The notes beneath the pieces are model-generated. The model did not search any database. It worked only from the letters and a program-made list of their open reading frames with translations, and was not told the origin of the DNA. The position numbers and the translations under genes were made by a program. Positions 45,975 through 54,475 of a stretch of DNA of 64,000 nucleotides are shown piece by piece (the first letter of the stretch is position 1; each line of letters begins with the position of its first letter). The stretch is from an uncultured Alphaproteobacteria bacterium (GTDB lineage Bacteria > Pseudomonadota > Alphaproteobacteria > Sphingomonadales > Sphingomonadaceae), in NCBI GenBank assembly GCA_903934325.1, contig CAIZNH010000044.1, positions 1 through 64,000 of the forward strand, read 5' to 3'.

Positions 45975-46765
45975 AGCTCCTCAAGTGGTATCTCGCCGCA
46001 GTGCTCGCGGCGTTCATGCCGGCTGCGGCCCAGGCGCAGCTGCTGCTGCCGTTCTGGACGATGGACGAGTACAAGGCCGAGGCCGCGCCCGCGCCGGTGG
46101 CGCATGAATTCCAGGGCCGGCTCTATGGCGTGAACATGCTGCCGATGGAGATGTTCACGCTGTCGGAGGACGTGTTTCAGGACAATGGCCGCATCGCCGC
46201 GCCTGCGGGCACGCAGCTGATCGGCCTTGCCTTCGTGCGCGGCGGGGCCTGCGCGATCTTCCCGCCCAAGCTGGCCGCGGGCGCTGCGATCATGGCCTGG
46301 GGCGCGGACCGGCACCTGTGCTTCGTTGACGAGAACCAGGACGGCACCTTCGACAAGTATTTCTTCCGGCAGGGCGACAAGCAGGGTTTCTTCAACCCTT
46401 TGCAGTCGGTGTCGGGTGAGCGTCTGGCGCTGACCGGCGGCAAATATGCCAAGGCCGAGCGCACCGGGATGGAAGGCAAGCTCGAATGGGTCGTCTCCTC
46501 GCAGAAGTGCAAGGAGATCGACAAGAAGACCAAGCCGCGCCTGCGCTGCCGGGTCTATATCGGCCTTAGCGTCATCAAGCCCAACGGCGCGCCGCTTGGC
46601 TCCGCCACGCTGACTTACGGGCGGCAGTTCGATCTGTTTCCCGCCGAAACCCAGAACTTTGTCGAATTCTTCGGCCTGAAGCTCACCGCGACGGCGGCGG
46701 GCCCGGGCCAGGTCACCTACGAATTGACGCAGCCAAAGCGCAATGCCGCGTTCCTGCTGCGCTAA
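45971..46765 (+). CDS. Exported protein of unknown function inside the pnt operon
   Basis: 264 residues from a GTG overlapping the pntAA stop (GTGA). A clear signal peptide (KLLKWYLAAVLAAFMPAAAQA-Q) sends it to the periplasm. The mature part is predicted beta-rich, with FVDENQDGTFDKYFF resembling a calcium loop, and four cysteines (GGACAIF, RHLCFVD, SQKCKE, LRCRVY) that could form two disulfides. No family is recognised. It is followed by pntAB after 13 bp, so it separates two halves of a membrane enzyme. Function cannot be inferred. Confidence 0.82.
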   Translation: MKLLKWYLAAVLAAFMPAAAQAQLLLPFWTMDEYKAEAAPAPVAHEFQGRLYGVNMLPMEMFTLSEDVFQDNGRIAAPAGTQLIGLAFVRGGACAIFPPKLAAGAAIMAWGADRHLCFVDENQDGTFDKYFFRQGDKQGFFNPLQSVSGERLALTGGKYAKAERTGMEGKLEWVVSSQKCKEIDKKTKPRLRCRVYIGLSVIKPNGAPLGSATLTYGRQFDLFPAETQNFVEFFGLKLTATAAGPGQVTYELTQPKRNAAFLLR

Positions 46766-46778
46766 CCAGAGCGAGCCC

Positions 46779-47060
46779 ATGGACTTTATCTCTATCCTGT
46801 CGATCTTCGTCTTGGCCTGCTTCGTGGGCTATTACGTCGTCTGGTCGGTGACCCCGGCGCTTCACACTCCGCTGATGGCGGTGACCAACGCGATCTCCTC
46901 GGTGATCATCGTCGGCGCGCTGATCGCATCGGCGGAAGCGGCCAGCCCGATCGCCAAATATCTCGGCCTGTTCGGGGTGGTGCTCGCCAGCATCAACATC
47001 TTCGGCGGCTTCGCCGTGACCGAGCGCATGCTCGCGATGTACAAGAAGAAGGAGAAGTGA
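46779..47060 (+). CDS. pntAB: NAD(P) transhydrogenase subunit alpha, part 2
   Basis: 93 residues, the small membrane part of the alpha subunit: three hydrophobic segments (FISILSIFVLACFVGYYVVW, AISSVIIVGALIAS, LGLFGVVLASINIFGGF) and a basic tail KKKEK. Together with the membrane part of PntB it forms the proton channel. The split alpha subunit is typical for alphaproteobacteria. pntB starts 2 bp downstream. Confidence 0.94.
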   Translation: MDFISILSIFVLACFVGYYVVWSVTPALHTPLMAVTNAISSVIIVGALIASAEAASPIAKYLGLFGVVLASINIFGGFAVTERMLAMYKKKEK

Positions 47061-47062
47061 GC

Positions 47063-48523
47063 ATGGACTTCTCCCTGCTTTCCGCAGCCGCATCCGGTGA
47101 AGGCGGCACCCCGGCATGGGCGATGCTCGCCTACCTCGTCTCGGGCGTGTTCTTCATCCTCGCGCTGCGCGGGCTTTCGAGCCCCGCCACCTCGCGCACC
47201 GGCAACCGCAACGGCATGATCGGCATGGCGCTGGCGGTGGGTACGACGCTTGTCACCCACAACATCGCCAACATCGTCGAAATCCTGATCGCGGTCGGCA
47301 TCGGCGGCGCGATCGGCGTGGTTGTCGCCCGCCGCATCGCCATGACCGCGATGCCGGAACTCGTCGCGGGCTTCCACAGCCTCGTGGGTCTGGCGGCCGT
47401 GGTCGTCGGCCTTGGCGCATGGCTCGATCCGCAGTCCTTCGGGATCGTTGACGCAGCCGGGCAGATCCTTGCCGTGAGCCGCGTCGAACTCGGCCTTGGC
47501 ATCGCCATCGGGGCGATCACCTTCTCGGGTTCGATCATCGCCTTCCTCAAGCTTTCGGGCCGGATGAGCGGTTCGCCGATCATGCTGCCGGGGCGCCATG
47601 TCATCAACCTCGGCACGCTCGCCGCGATCCTCGGGCTGATTGCCGCCTACACCATCTCGCCGGCTGGCGGGGCGGGCGAGGGCTGGATGGTGATCGCGGT
47701 CGCCGTGCTCGCCTTCATCATCGGCTTCCTGCTGATCATCCCGATCGGCGGCGCGGACATGCCGGTCGTGGTGTCGATGCTCAACTCCTATTCGGGCTGG
47801 GCGGCAGCGGCGATGGGCTTCACGCTGGGCAACAGCGCGATGATCATCACCGGCGCGCTGGTCGGCTCCTCGGGGGCGATCCTCAGCTACATCATGTGCC
47901 GCGCGATGAACCGCAGCTTCATCTCGGTGATCGCGGGCGGCTTTGGTGCCGACGCGGGCGCAGGCGGCGGTGCTGGCGGCGCGCGCGAACAGCGGCCCTA
48001 CAAGCAGGGCTCGGCTGAAGACGCGGCCTACATGCTCGAACAGGCCGAGAAGGTCATCATTATCCCCGGCTACGGGATGGCGGTCGCCCAGGCCCAGCAC
48101 GCGCTGCGCGAAATGGGCGACAAGCTCAAGGAAAAGGGCGTGGAGGTGAAGTATGCCATCCACCCCGTCGCCGGCCGTATGCCCGGGCACATGAACGTGC
48201 TGCTGGCCGAGGCTTCGGTGCCTTATGACGAGGTGTTCGAACTCGAAGACATCAACTCCGAATTCGCCCAGTGCGACGTCGCCTTCATCATCGGCGCGAA
48301 CGACGTGGTGAACCCGGCCGCCAAGACCGACAAGTCCAGCCCCATCTACGGGATGCCGGTGTTCGACGTCGACAAGGCCAAGCAGGTGTTCTTCATCAAG
48401 CGCTCGATGGGCGGCGTGGGCTATGCGGGCGTGGACAACGACGTGTTCTACATGAACCAGACCGTGATGCTCCTCGCCGACGCGAAGAAGATGGTCGAGG
48501 AAATCGTCAAGTCGCTCGATTAA
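47063..48523 (+). CDS. pntB: NAD(P) transhydrogenase subunit beta
   Basis: 486 residues from the ATG at 47063, with AAGGAGA 8-9 bases upstream (a GTG at 47057 is too close to it). The N-terminal half has about nine membrane helices; the C-terminal NADP(H) domain III carries IIIPGYGMAVAQAQHAL, HPVAGRMPGHMNVLLAEA, GANDVVNPAA and KRSMGGVGYAG. A Gly/Ala-rich linker (GFGADAGAGGGAGGA) joins them. Last enzyme gene of the pnt operon. Confidence 0.96.
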   Translation: MDFSLLSAAASGEGGTPAWAMLAYLVSGVFFILALRGLSSPATSRTGNRNGMIGMALAVGTTLVTHNIANIVEILIAVGIGGAIGVVVARRIAMTAMPELVAGFHSLVGLAAVVVGLGAWLDPQSFGIVDAAGQILAVSRVELGLGIAIGAITFSGSIIAFLKLSGRMSGSPIMLPGRHVINLGTLAAILGLIAAYTISPAGGAGEGWMVIAVAVLAFIIGFLLIIPIGGADMPVVVSMLNSYSGWAAAAMGFTLGNSAMIITGALVGSSGAILSYIMCRAMNRSFISVIAGGFGADAGAGGGAGGAREQRPYKQGSAEDAAYMLEQAEKVIIIPGYGMAVAQAQHALREMGDKLKEKGVEVKYAIHPVAGRMPGHMNVLLAEASVPYDEVFELEDINSEFAQCDVAFIIGANDVVNPAAKTDKSSPIYGMPVFDVDKAKQVFFIKRSMGGVGYAGVDNDVFYMNQTVMLLADAKKMVEEIVKSLD

Positions 48524-48536
48524 GGGCCACGCTGCA

Positions 48537-48878
48537 ATGAAGAAGCTGCTGCTCTGGATTGTCGTGCTGGCCGGACTGGCGGGCGGGGCGCTGGTCTCGG
48601 GCCTTGCCGATCCGCTGGTCGCCTGGCAGGTCAAGGGCTCGCTGGTGGCCTCGGGCATCGGCGAGAACCGCGCCGAGTGCATGGCCGACCGGATGGTGGA
48701 GCGCCTGACGCTCGGCCAGCTGTGGAAGCTGCGGCAAGGCATGGCCCCGCAGGAAGGCGAGCCGGAGAATGCCGAGGGCCTTGGCGAGATGATCAAGCGG
48801 CTGCGGCGCGTGGGCGACGGCGAGGCGGTCGCCGTGCTGACCACGAGCGCGGGGCTGTGCGCCATCGGTTTGGGGTAA
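48537..48878 (+). CDS. Small exported protein of unknown function
   Basis: 113 residues, starting 13 bp after pntB. An N-terminal hydrophobic segment (KKLLLWIVVLAGLAGGALVSGLA) may be a signal peptide or anchor. The rest is short and helical with two cysteines (RAECMADRM, AGLCAIG) that could pair. RAECMADRMVERLTLGQLW recalls small periplasmic proteins annotated only as hypothetical. It may be the tail of the pnt operon or the head of the beta-helix/cytochrome cassette. Confidence 0.7.
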   Translation: MKKLLLWIVVLAGLAGGALVSGLADPLVAWQVKGSLVASGIGENRAECMADRMVERLTLGQLWKLRQGMAPQEGEPENAEGLGEMIKRLRRVGDGEAVAVLTTSAGLCAIGLG

Positions 48879-48943
48879 GAAGCTCCGCGCTTGCCTTTTC
48901 TCCCCCGCTTGCGCCACACTGCGCAGCGGAGAGGGAGAACATC

Positions 48944-50143
48944 ATGAACCGCATCGCTTTTGCCGCCGCCTTGCTCGCGAGCACCGCGCCGCTGGCTGCC
49001 GAAACCCACCGCGTCGAGGCGGGCGAGGGCGCAGGCCAGCGCTTGCAGGAGGCGCTGATTCTGGCCGCGCCCGGCGATGTGATCGAACTGGGCGAGGGTC
49101 GCTTCGTTCTCACCGACGGGCTCAGCCTTGATGTCGACGGGGTGACTGTGCGCGGGGCGGGGATGGACAAGTCGGTGCTCGACTTCACCACCCAGGCGGG
49201 CGCGGGCGAGGGGCTTCTCGTCACAAGCGACAATGTCACCTTGCGCGATTTCGCGGTCGAGAACCCCAAGGGCGACGGGATCAAGTCCAAGGGCGCAGAC
49301 AATATCGTCTATCATGCCATCCGGGTCGAATGGACCGGCGGGCCGAAGGCCACCAACGGCGCCTATGGCATCTATCCTGTCGAAAGCACCGGCGTGCTGG
49401 TGCAGGGCTCGATCGTCTCGGGCGCATCGGATGCGGGGATCTATGTCGGCCAGAGCCGCGACATCACGGTTCAGGGCAATATCGCCAAGTTCAACGTCGC
49501 CGGGATCGAGATCGAGAACAGCCGCAACGCGCTGGTCACGGGCAATGTCGCCACACGCAATACCGGCGGCCTCTTGGTGTTCGACCTGCCCGGTCTGCCC
49601 GTCATGGGCGGGGGCAATGTGATCCTGCGCGGCAATGTGGTGTCCGATAACGACACGCCCAACTTCGCGCCTCCGGGCAATATCGTCGCCAGCGTCAGGC
49701 GTGGCACCGGCGTGCTGGTGATGGCCAATGACGGCGTGCTGATCGAGGACAACGCCTTCGACAACAACCCCACCGCCCACGTGATGGTGGTGGCCTATGT
49801 CCAGCCCTTCGAGGATCCGCGCTACAACCCCTATGCCCGCAACGTGATCGTCGGGCCCAACGCCTTCGGGCGCGGGGGGGATGATCCGCAGCTTGATGGC
49901 AAGGAGGCGCTGCTGGCCGCTTTCGGCGGAGCGCTGCCGCCGGTGCTGTGGGACGGCATCAAGGAGGATGACGACACCGGCCTGCGCATTGCCGAGGGGG
50001 TGACGGGCTGGACGCTCAACCTCTCGAAGCCTGGCCAGAGCCTTGCCGAAGCCCAGCCCGGGCCGCTGGAGCTGACCCCGCTGGAAAGCTGGGCCTTCCC
50101 CGATGTCGGCGCGCCCGCCGAGCAGGAGGCGCGGCTGAAGTGA
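48944..50143 (+). CDS. Exported right-handed beta-helix protein (NosD-like, TIGR03805 type)
   Basis: 399 residues from the ATG at 48944 with GAGGGAGAA upstream. Signal peptide MNRIAFAAALLASTAPLAA-E. The body is a series of about 22-residue rungs rich in Asn, Val and Gly (for example DNVTLRDFAVENPKGDGI, STGVLVQGSIVSGASDAGIY, SRDITVQGNIAKFNVAGIEI), the pattern of NosD/pectate-lyase-like parallel beta helices. No lyase catalytic set is apparent. It overlaps the diheme cytochrome gene by 4 bp, a pairing recorded as TIGR03805/TIGR03806 families. Role unknown, periplasmic. Confidence 0.88.
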   Translation: MNRIAFAAALLASTAPLAAETHRVEAGEGAGQRLQEALILAAPGDVIELGEGRFVLTDGLSLDVDGVTVRGAGMDKSVLDFTTQAGAGEGLLVTSDNVTLRDFAVENPKGDGIKSKGADNIVYHAIRVEWTGGPKATNGAYGIYPVESTGVLVQGSIVSGASDAGIYVGQSRDITVQGNIAKFNVAGIEIENSRNALVTGNVATRNTGGLLVFDLPGLPVMGGGNVILRGNVVSDNDTPNFAPPGNIVASVRRGTGVLVMANDGVLIEDNAFDNNPTAHVMVVAYVQPFEDPRYNPYARNVIVGPNAFGRGGDDPQLDGKEALLAAFGGALPPVLWDGIKEDDDTGLRIAEGVTGWTLNLSKPGQSLAEAQPGPLELTPLESWAFPDVGAPAEQEARLK

Positions 50144-51153
50144 AGCGCGGCCTCGGCCTCCTTGCGCTCGCTTGCGCCACCTTCGGCGCCGCGCTGGCCG
50201 ATGCGACGGTGCTGGAGCCGGCGCCGGTCAATGATGCGGCGATTATGGGCTCGGGTTTTCCCAAATCCTTAAGCGAATATGCCTTCTTTCAGGATGGGCG
50301 CAGGCAGGATCCGGGCGCGCGGGTTCACCCTTACGCGCTCAAGACGCCATTGTGGTCGGATGGGGCGGAGAAGCTGCGCTTCATCTACCTGCCCGCAGGC
50401 ACGCAGCTTGCCGCCGATGGCGAGGGCCTGCTCAAGTTTCCGGTCGGCGCGGCGATCATCAAGACCTTTGCCTTTGGCGAAGGGGCCGAGCGCCGCCTGA
50501 TCGAGACCCGCGTGCTGCTCCACCGCGCGGAAGGCTGGGTCGCGCTGCCCTATCGCTGGAACGCCGAACAGACCGATGCGACCCTAGCGCTGGCAGGCGG
50601 GCGGATCGATCTCACCACGCCGGCGGGGGAGGCGATCTCCTATGCCATCCCCAACAAGAACCAGTGCAAGACCTGCCATTCCAAGGACGGCGCGGTGATC
50701 CCGATCGGCCCCAAGGCGCGCAATCTCTCCGTCGAATGGCTGGGCGACATGAGCGCCAAGGGCGTGCTGGCGGGCGACATTGCGGGCGGCAATCGTCTGC
50801 CCGACTGGCGCACCCATGCGACCGGCCCCGCTGCGCCGCTGGCGCGCGCCTATCTCGATGTGAACTGCGCCCATTGCCACCAGCCGGGCGGGGGCGCGTC
50901 CAATTCGGGCCTCGATCTGCGCTGGGAGCAGCAGGACGCGCACGCGATCGGCATCGCCAAGCGCCCGGTCGCGGCGGGCCGCGGGGCTGGCGGACATGAT
51001 TTCTCGGTCGTGCCGGGCGCGCCTGACGCATCGATCCTGCTCTACCGGATGGACAGCGCCGAACCGGGCATCGCCATGCCCGAACTCGGCAAATCGAGCG
51101 TCGACAAGGATGGCGTGGCCGTGGTGCGGCGCTGGATTGCGGAGATGAAATGA
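50140..51153 (+). CDS. Periplasmic diheme c-type cytochrome (SO2930/TIGR03806-like)
   Basis: 337 residues from a GTG overlapping the beta-helix gene (GTGA). Signal peptide about 1-20. Two heme c attachment sites are visible: CKTCH at 176-180 and CAHCH at 243-247. The N-terminal part has the family pattern FPKSLSEYAFF and HPYALKTPLWSDGAEKLRF. The likely role is periplasmic electron transfer paired with the beta-helix protein; donor and acceptor are unknown. The alpha/beta hydrolase gene overlaps its stop (ATGA). Confidence 0.9.
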   Translation: MKRGLGLLALACATFGAALADATVLEPAPVNDAAIMGSGFPKSLSEYAFFQDGRRQDPGARVHPYALKTPLWSDGAEKLRFIYLPAGTQLAADGEGLLKFPVGAAIIKTFAFGEGAERRLIETRVLLHRAEGWVALPYRWNAEQTDATLALAGGRIDLTTPAGEAISYAIPNKNQCKTCHSKDGAVIPIGPKARNLSVEWLGDMSAKGVLAGDIAGGNRLPDWRTHATGPAAPLARAYLDVNCAHCHQPGGGASNSGLDLRWEQQDAHAIGIAKRPVAAGRGAGGHDFSVVPGAPDASILLYRMDSAEPGIAMPELGKSSVDKDGVAVVRRWIAEMK

Positions 51154-52142
51154 AAAAGTGGCTTGTGCGCGCAGGTTTAGCGCTTTTCGGCATCCTCCTG
51201 ATCGCCTTCCTCGTGTTGCGCACGCCCGACACGGATGTCGCGGAGATGCGCGCGAAATACGGCGCTCCCCCGTCGCAATTCGTGGAGATCGGCGGCGGCG
51301 TCACCGTCCACCTGCGCGACGAGGGGCCGAAAGATGCGCCCGCGATCATGCTGCTCCACGGCTCCAATGCCGATCTCCACACCTGGCAGCCGTGGGTGGA
51401 GGCCTTGAAGGGCCAATACCGCGTGATCCGCTTCGATCAGGTCGGCCATGGCCTCACCGGGCCTGATCCGCAGGATGATTACTCCACCGCCAATTTCGTC
51501 GCCGATATCGGCGCGGTGGCGGACAAGCTGGGCCTTGAGCGCTTCGTGATCGGTGGCAATTCGATGGGGGGCAAGCACGCGCTTGCCTATGCCATCGCCC
51601 ATCCCGAGCGGCTGACGGGCCTCGTGCTGGTCGACGGCAGCGGCGGGCCGATGCTCAAGCTCGCGAGCGACAAGAAGGAGGAGAAGAAGGGCGGCGGCAA
51701 TATCGGCTTCACCATCGCGCGGATGCCGGGCCTCAATCGCATCGCCGAGCAGATCACCCCGCGCTTCCTCATCCAGCAGAGCCTCGAACAGAGCGTATCG
51801 GTGAAGTCGGTGGCGAGCGAGGCGGCGGTGGACCGCTACTGGGAAATGCTGCGCTATCCCGGCAACCGGCGGGCGACGCTCACGCGCTTCAGCCAGCCCT
51901 ATGACCCGCTCGCTGCGCAGGACATTGCCGCGGTCAAGACCCCGACCCTGATCCTGTGGGGCGAGGAGGACCGCGTGATCCCGGTTGAGGCGGGATACTG
52001 GCTCGAAAAGACCATCCCAGGCAGCAAGCTGGTGGTCTATCCCAGGATCGGCCACCTGCCGCAGGAAGAGGCGGTGGAGGCGACGCTGGGCGATCTCACG
52101 CCGTGGCTCGCGGCCCATTCCGGCAGTCTGCCCGCGCGGTAA
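51150..52142 (+). CDS. Membrane-anchored alpha/beta hydrolase
   Basis: 330 residues. An uncleaved-looking N-terminal helix (KKWLVRAGLALFGILLIAFLVL) places the catalytic domain outside the inner membrane. The hydrolase core has LLHGSNADLHTW (oxyanion), nucleophile in GNSMGGKHAL, acid in GEEDRVIP and histidine in IGHLPQEE. It closes the coupled series beta-helix/cytochrome/hydrolase (ATGA overlap). The Lys/Glu/Gly stretch SDKKEEKKGGGNIG lies in the lid region. Substrate unknown. Confidence 0.88.
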   Translation: MKKWLVRAGLALFGILLIAFLVLRTPDTDVAEMRAKYGAPPSQFVEIGGGVTVHLRDEGPKDAPAIMLLHGSNADLHTWQPWVEALKGQYRVIRFDQVGHGLTGPDPQDDYSTANFVADIGAVADKLGLERFVIGGNSMGGKHALAYAIAHPERLTGLVLVDGSGGPMLKLASDKKEEKKGGGNIGFTIARMPGLNRIAEQITPRFLIQQSLEQSVSVKSVASEAAVDRYWEMLRYPGNRRATLTRFSQPYDPLAAQDIAAVKTPTLILWGEEDRVIPVEAGYWLEKTIPGSKLVVYPRIGHLPQEEAVEATLGDLTPWLAAHSGSLPAR

Positions 52143-52228
52143 GACGCACCGTTTTGCGGGCCTATGGACGCGAGGGAAAAAACCTCGCTACACCTCTTCG
52201 CACCTGCACAGAAAAAGGGGACGCGGAT

Positions 52229-52933
52229 TTGCGCAAACTCGGGATCATCGGCGGCATGAGCTGGGTGTCGACCGCCATGTATTATGACCGGATCAACCGC
52301 ATCGTCCAGAAACGCGCCGCCCCGATGGCGTCTGCGCCGCTCCTCATCGAAAGCCTCGATTTCGCCCAGCTCTATGCCCTGCGCGAAGAGCGTGACTGGC
52401 AGCGCGCCGCGATTGTGCTCACCGAAAGCGCAAGGCGGTTGGAAGGGGCGGGGGCAGAAGCGCTGATCATCGGCGCCAATTCGATGCACCGCCTCTATGA
52501 TGATGTCGCGGCGGCGGTGAACATCCCCATCCTCCACATCGCCGAATATGTCGGCATGGCGATCAAGCGCGCCGGCCACACCAACGCCGCCCTGATCGGC
52601 ACCCGCAACGTCATGACCGAGAGCTTCTATCGCAAGCGTCTCGTCGCCCACGGGATCGATCTGCTGCCGCCGGAGATGGCCTTCGTCGAGATGCTCGACA
52701 AGATCATCTATGACGAGCTGATGGTGGGCAAGGTCACCCGCGAGGCGCAGCGCCAGATGAAGACCATCATCACCAACATGGCGCAGGACGGGGCGCAGGC
52801 GATTGTGCTCGCCTGCACCGAGCTTGATCTGGTGGTCGATGTCGATGCCAATGTCCTGCCGGTGTTCGACAGCACCCGCATCCATTGCGAGGCGGCGGCG
52901 AACTGGATTCTCGATCAGGAAGGGGTCCACTGA
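52229..52933 (+). CDS. Aspartate/glutamate racemase-family protein
   Basis: 234 residues from a TTG at 52229, the only start near the conserved MSW region, with AGGGG about 9 bases upstream. Start RKLGIIGGMSWVST and the C-terminal catalytic site IVLACTELDL match the family. The first catalytic position reads GANSMH, where classical racemases have Cys-Asn-Thr; a Ser/Thr here is known in YgeA-type broad racemases, so specificity may be altered. A substrate cannot be assigned. It is followed by a 369-bp gap. Confidence 0.85.
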   Translation: MRKLGIIGGMSWVSTAMYYDRINRIVQKRAAPMASAPLLIESLDFAQLYALREERDWQRAAIVLTESARRLEGAGAEALIIGANSMHRLYDDVAAAVNIPILHIAEYVGMAIKRAGHTNAALIGTRNVMTESFYRKRLVAHGIDLLPPEMAFVEMLDKIIYDELMVGKVTREAQRQMKTIITNMAQDGAQAIVLACTELDLVVDVDANVLPVFDSTRIHCEAAANWILDQEGVH

Positions 52934-53302
52934 GCGCGCCCGGACAGCCGGATCCTGCCGGATCCCTGTGATTGAAATGATACAACGTTGCCGGAAAGTG
53001 CATGAATTACCGGCTCGTCCTTAAACTGAAACGTTCCGGCGCATGGCTGGGTTGCAAGGGGTGCAACCCCTTAACGTTGACGTTAGGGGCACGCTCGGAA
53101 TTTGTCAGAGCGACAAGCGATGGCGGTTCCGGGTCTTCGGGTCGCACCGACAGGCCCTTGGGGCCGCCTCACCTTCCCCCCCAACACCGGTAGGCGGCCC
53201 CATATCTCCCCGCTTCCAGCCGCTGTTCATCCGCCCCTTTGTGCAGGGTTCCCGCTGTGTTCCGGTTGAGCGCTTTCCTGTCCTCACCTAAGCGCTTGTG
53301 AG
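52934..53302. other. 369-bp structured intergenic region, no gene recognised
   Basis: Three features stand out. Around 53050-53072 overlapping inverted repeats allow two exclusive hairpins (GGGTTGCA/TGCAACCC or AAGGGGT/ACCCCTT). TTAACGTTGACGTTAG (53071-53086) has the ACGT-N2-ACGT form of MerR/LiuR-type operators. At about 53159-53200 GGGGCCGCCT pairs with AGGCGGCCCC around a C-rich loop, a 10-bp stem. An SRP RNA, 6S RNA or tmRNA signature was looked for and not seen. Possibly a small RNA or a long dgt leader. Confidence 0.5.
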
Positions 53303-54475
53303 ATGACCCGCGCCCCCTACGCCGCCGATCCCGACGCCCATGGCCCCAGAGAATTCGGGCGAGAATCCTCCGCCGCGTCCGGCGAACAGCGCGGGCCGCG
53401 CAGCGCCTTCCAGCGTGACCGCGACCGCATCATCCATTCGATGAGCTTCCGGCGGCTGAAGGCCAAGACGCAGGTCTTCATCGCGCCCTTGGGCGATCAC
53501 TATCGCACCCGCCTCACCCACAGCCTTGAAGTCGCGCAGATCGGCCGCGTGATTGCCCGCGCGCTGGGGCTGGACGAGGATCTGACCGAGGCCCTGTGCC
53601 TCTCGCATGATCTCGGCCACCCGCCTTTCGGTCATGCAGGCGAGGCGGCGCTCAGCGAGGCGATGGCGCGCCACGGCGGGTTCGATCACAATGCCCAGGC
53701 GCTGCGCACGGTGATGCGGATCGAATGTCCCTATCCCCAGCACGACGGGCTCAATCTCACATGGGATCTGCTAGAGGGCCTCGCCAAGCACAACGGCCCG
53801 GTGATCGCGCCGAACTGGGCGCTGGCCGAGCTCGACGAGGCCTTCCCGCTGATGCTCGGCACATGGCCCTCGCTTGAGGCGCAGGTGGCGGCGGTGGCGG
53901 ATGACATCGCCTATGACAATCACGACATCGACGACGGGTTGCGCGCAGGGTTTCTCGAACTCGATGACCTGCTCACCCTCGATTTCGTCGCGGACCAGTG
54001 GCGTGCGGTCGAAAAGCGCTTCCCCAATGCCCCGCGCGAGCGCCTGCTGCGCGAGATGGTGCGGGATTCGATCGGGCTGATGGTGAACGATGTGCTCGAA
54101 CATACGCGAGAACAGGTGAGGGGCCTGCGCTCGGTCGCCGAAGTGCGCGAGGCCGGGCGGCAGTTGGCCGGCTTCTCGCCCGCGATGGCCGCGCAGGAGC
54201 GGCGCCTCAAGTCCTTCATGTATGAACGGCTCTATTACCACCCCGAGCAAGTGGCTGCGGCAGAGCGCGCGCGCGATGTCGTCGCCCGGCTGTTTGCGGC
54301 CTATGCGCAGGACACCAGGCTGATGCCCGAGGACTGGCAGGCGCGGCTGCCCGCCGCCGATCCGGGCCGCGCGCGGGTGATCGCCGATTTCATCGCGGGG
54401 ATGAGCGATCGCTTTGCGATGCAGGCCTGCACCGCGATCTATGGCGAACGGCCGGCGGGGCTGATCAATGTCTGA
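53303..54475 (+). CDS. dgt: dGTPase-like deoxynucleotide triphosphohydrolase
   Basis: 390 residues of an HD-domain dNTPase. DRDRIIHSMSFRRLKAKTQVF precedes metal ligands in TRLTHSLEVAQ (His), LCLSHDLGHPPFGHAGE (His-Asp), and the later Asp in DDIAYDNHDIDDGL. It hydrolyses dNTPs to deoxynucleosides and triphosphate, balancing pools. No signal peptide. The next gene overlaps by 8 bp. Confidence 0.94.
   Translation: MTRAPYAADPDAHGPREFGRESSAASGEQRGPRSAFQRDRDRIIHSMSFRRLKAKTQVFIAPLGDHYRTRLTHSLEVAQIGRVIARALGLDEDLTEALCLSHDLGHPPFGHAGEAALSEAMARHGGFDHNAQALRTVMRIECPYPQHDGLNLTWDLLEGLAKHNGPVIAPNWALAELDEAFPLMLGTWPSLEAQVAAVADDIAYDNHDIDDGLRAGFLELDDLLTLDFVADQWRAVEKRFPNAPRERLLREMVRDSIGLMVNDVLEHTREQVRGLRSVAEVREAGRQLAGFSPAMAAQERRLKSFMYERLYYHPEQVAAAERARDVVARLFAAYAQDTRLMPEDWQARLPAADPGRARVIADFIAGMSDRFAMQACTAIYGERPAGLINV

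Noticed and set aside
46862-49780. 972-codon open frame on the minus strand
   Set aside because: It lies opposite pntAB, pntB, a small exported gene and most of the beta-helix gene, all with clear family motifs. Its His/Arg/Asp-rich composition is that of an antisense shadow in GC-rich DNA.
53040-53210. Possible SRP RNA, 6S RNA or tmRNA in the gap before dgt
   Set aside because: Hairpins are present, but the GGAAGGAAGCA-type SRP loop and the tmRNA tag frame were looked for on both strands and not found.
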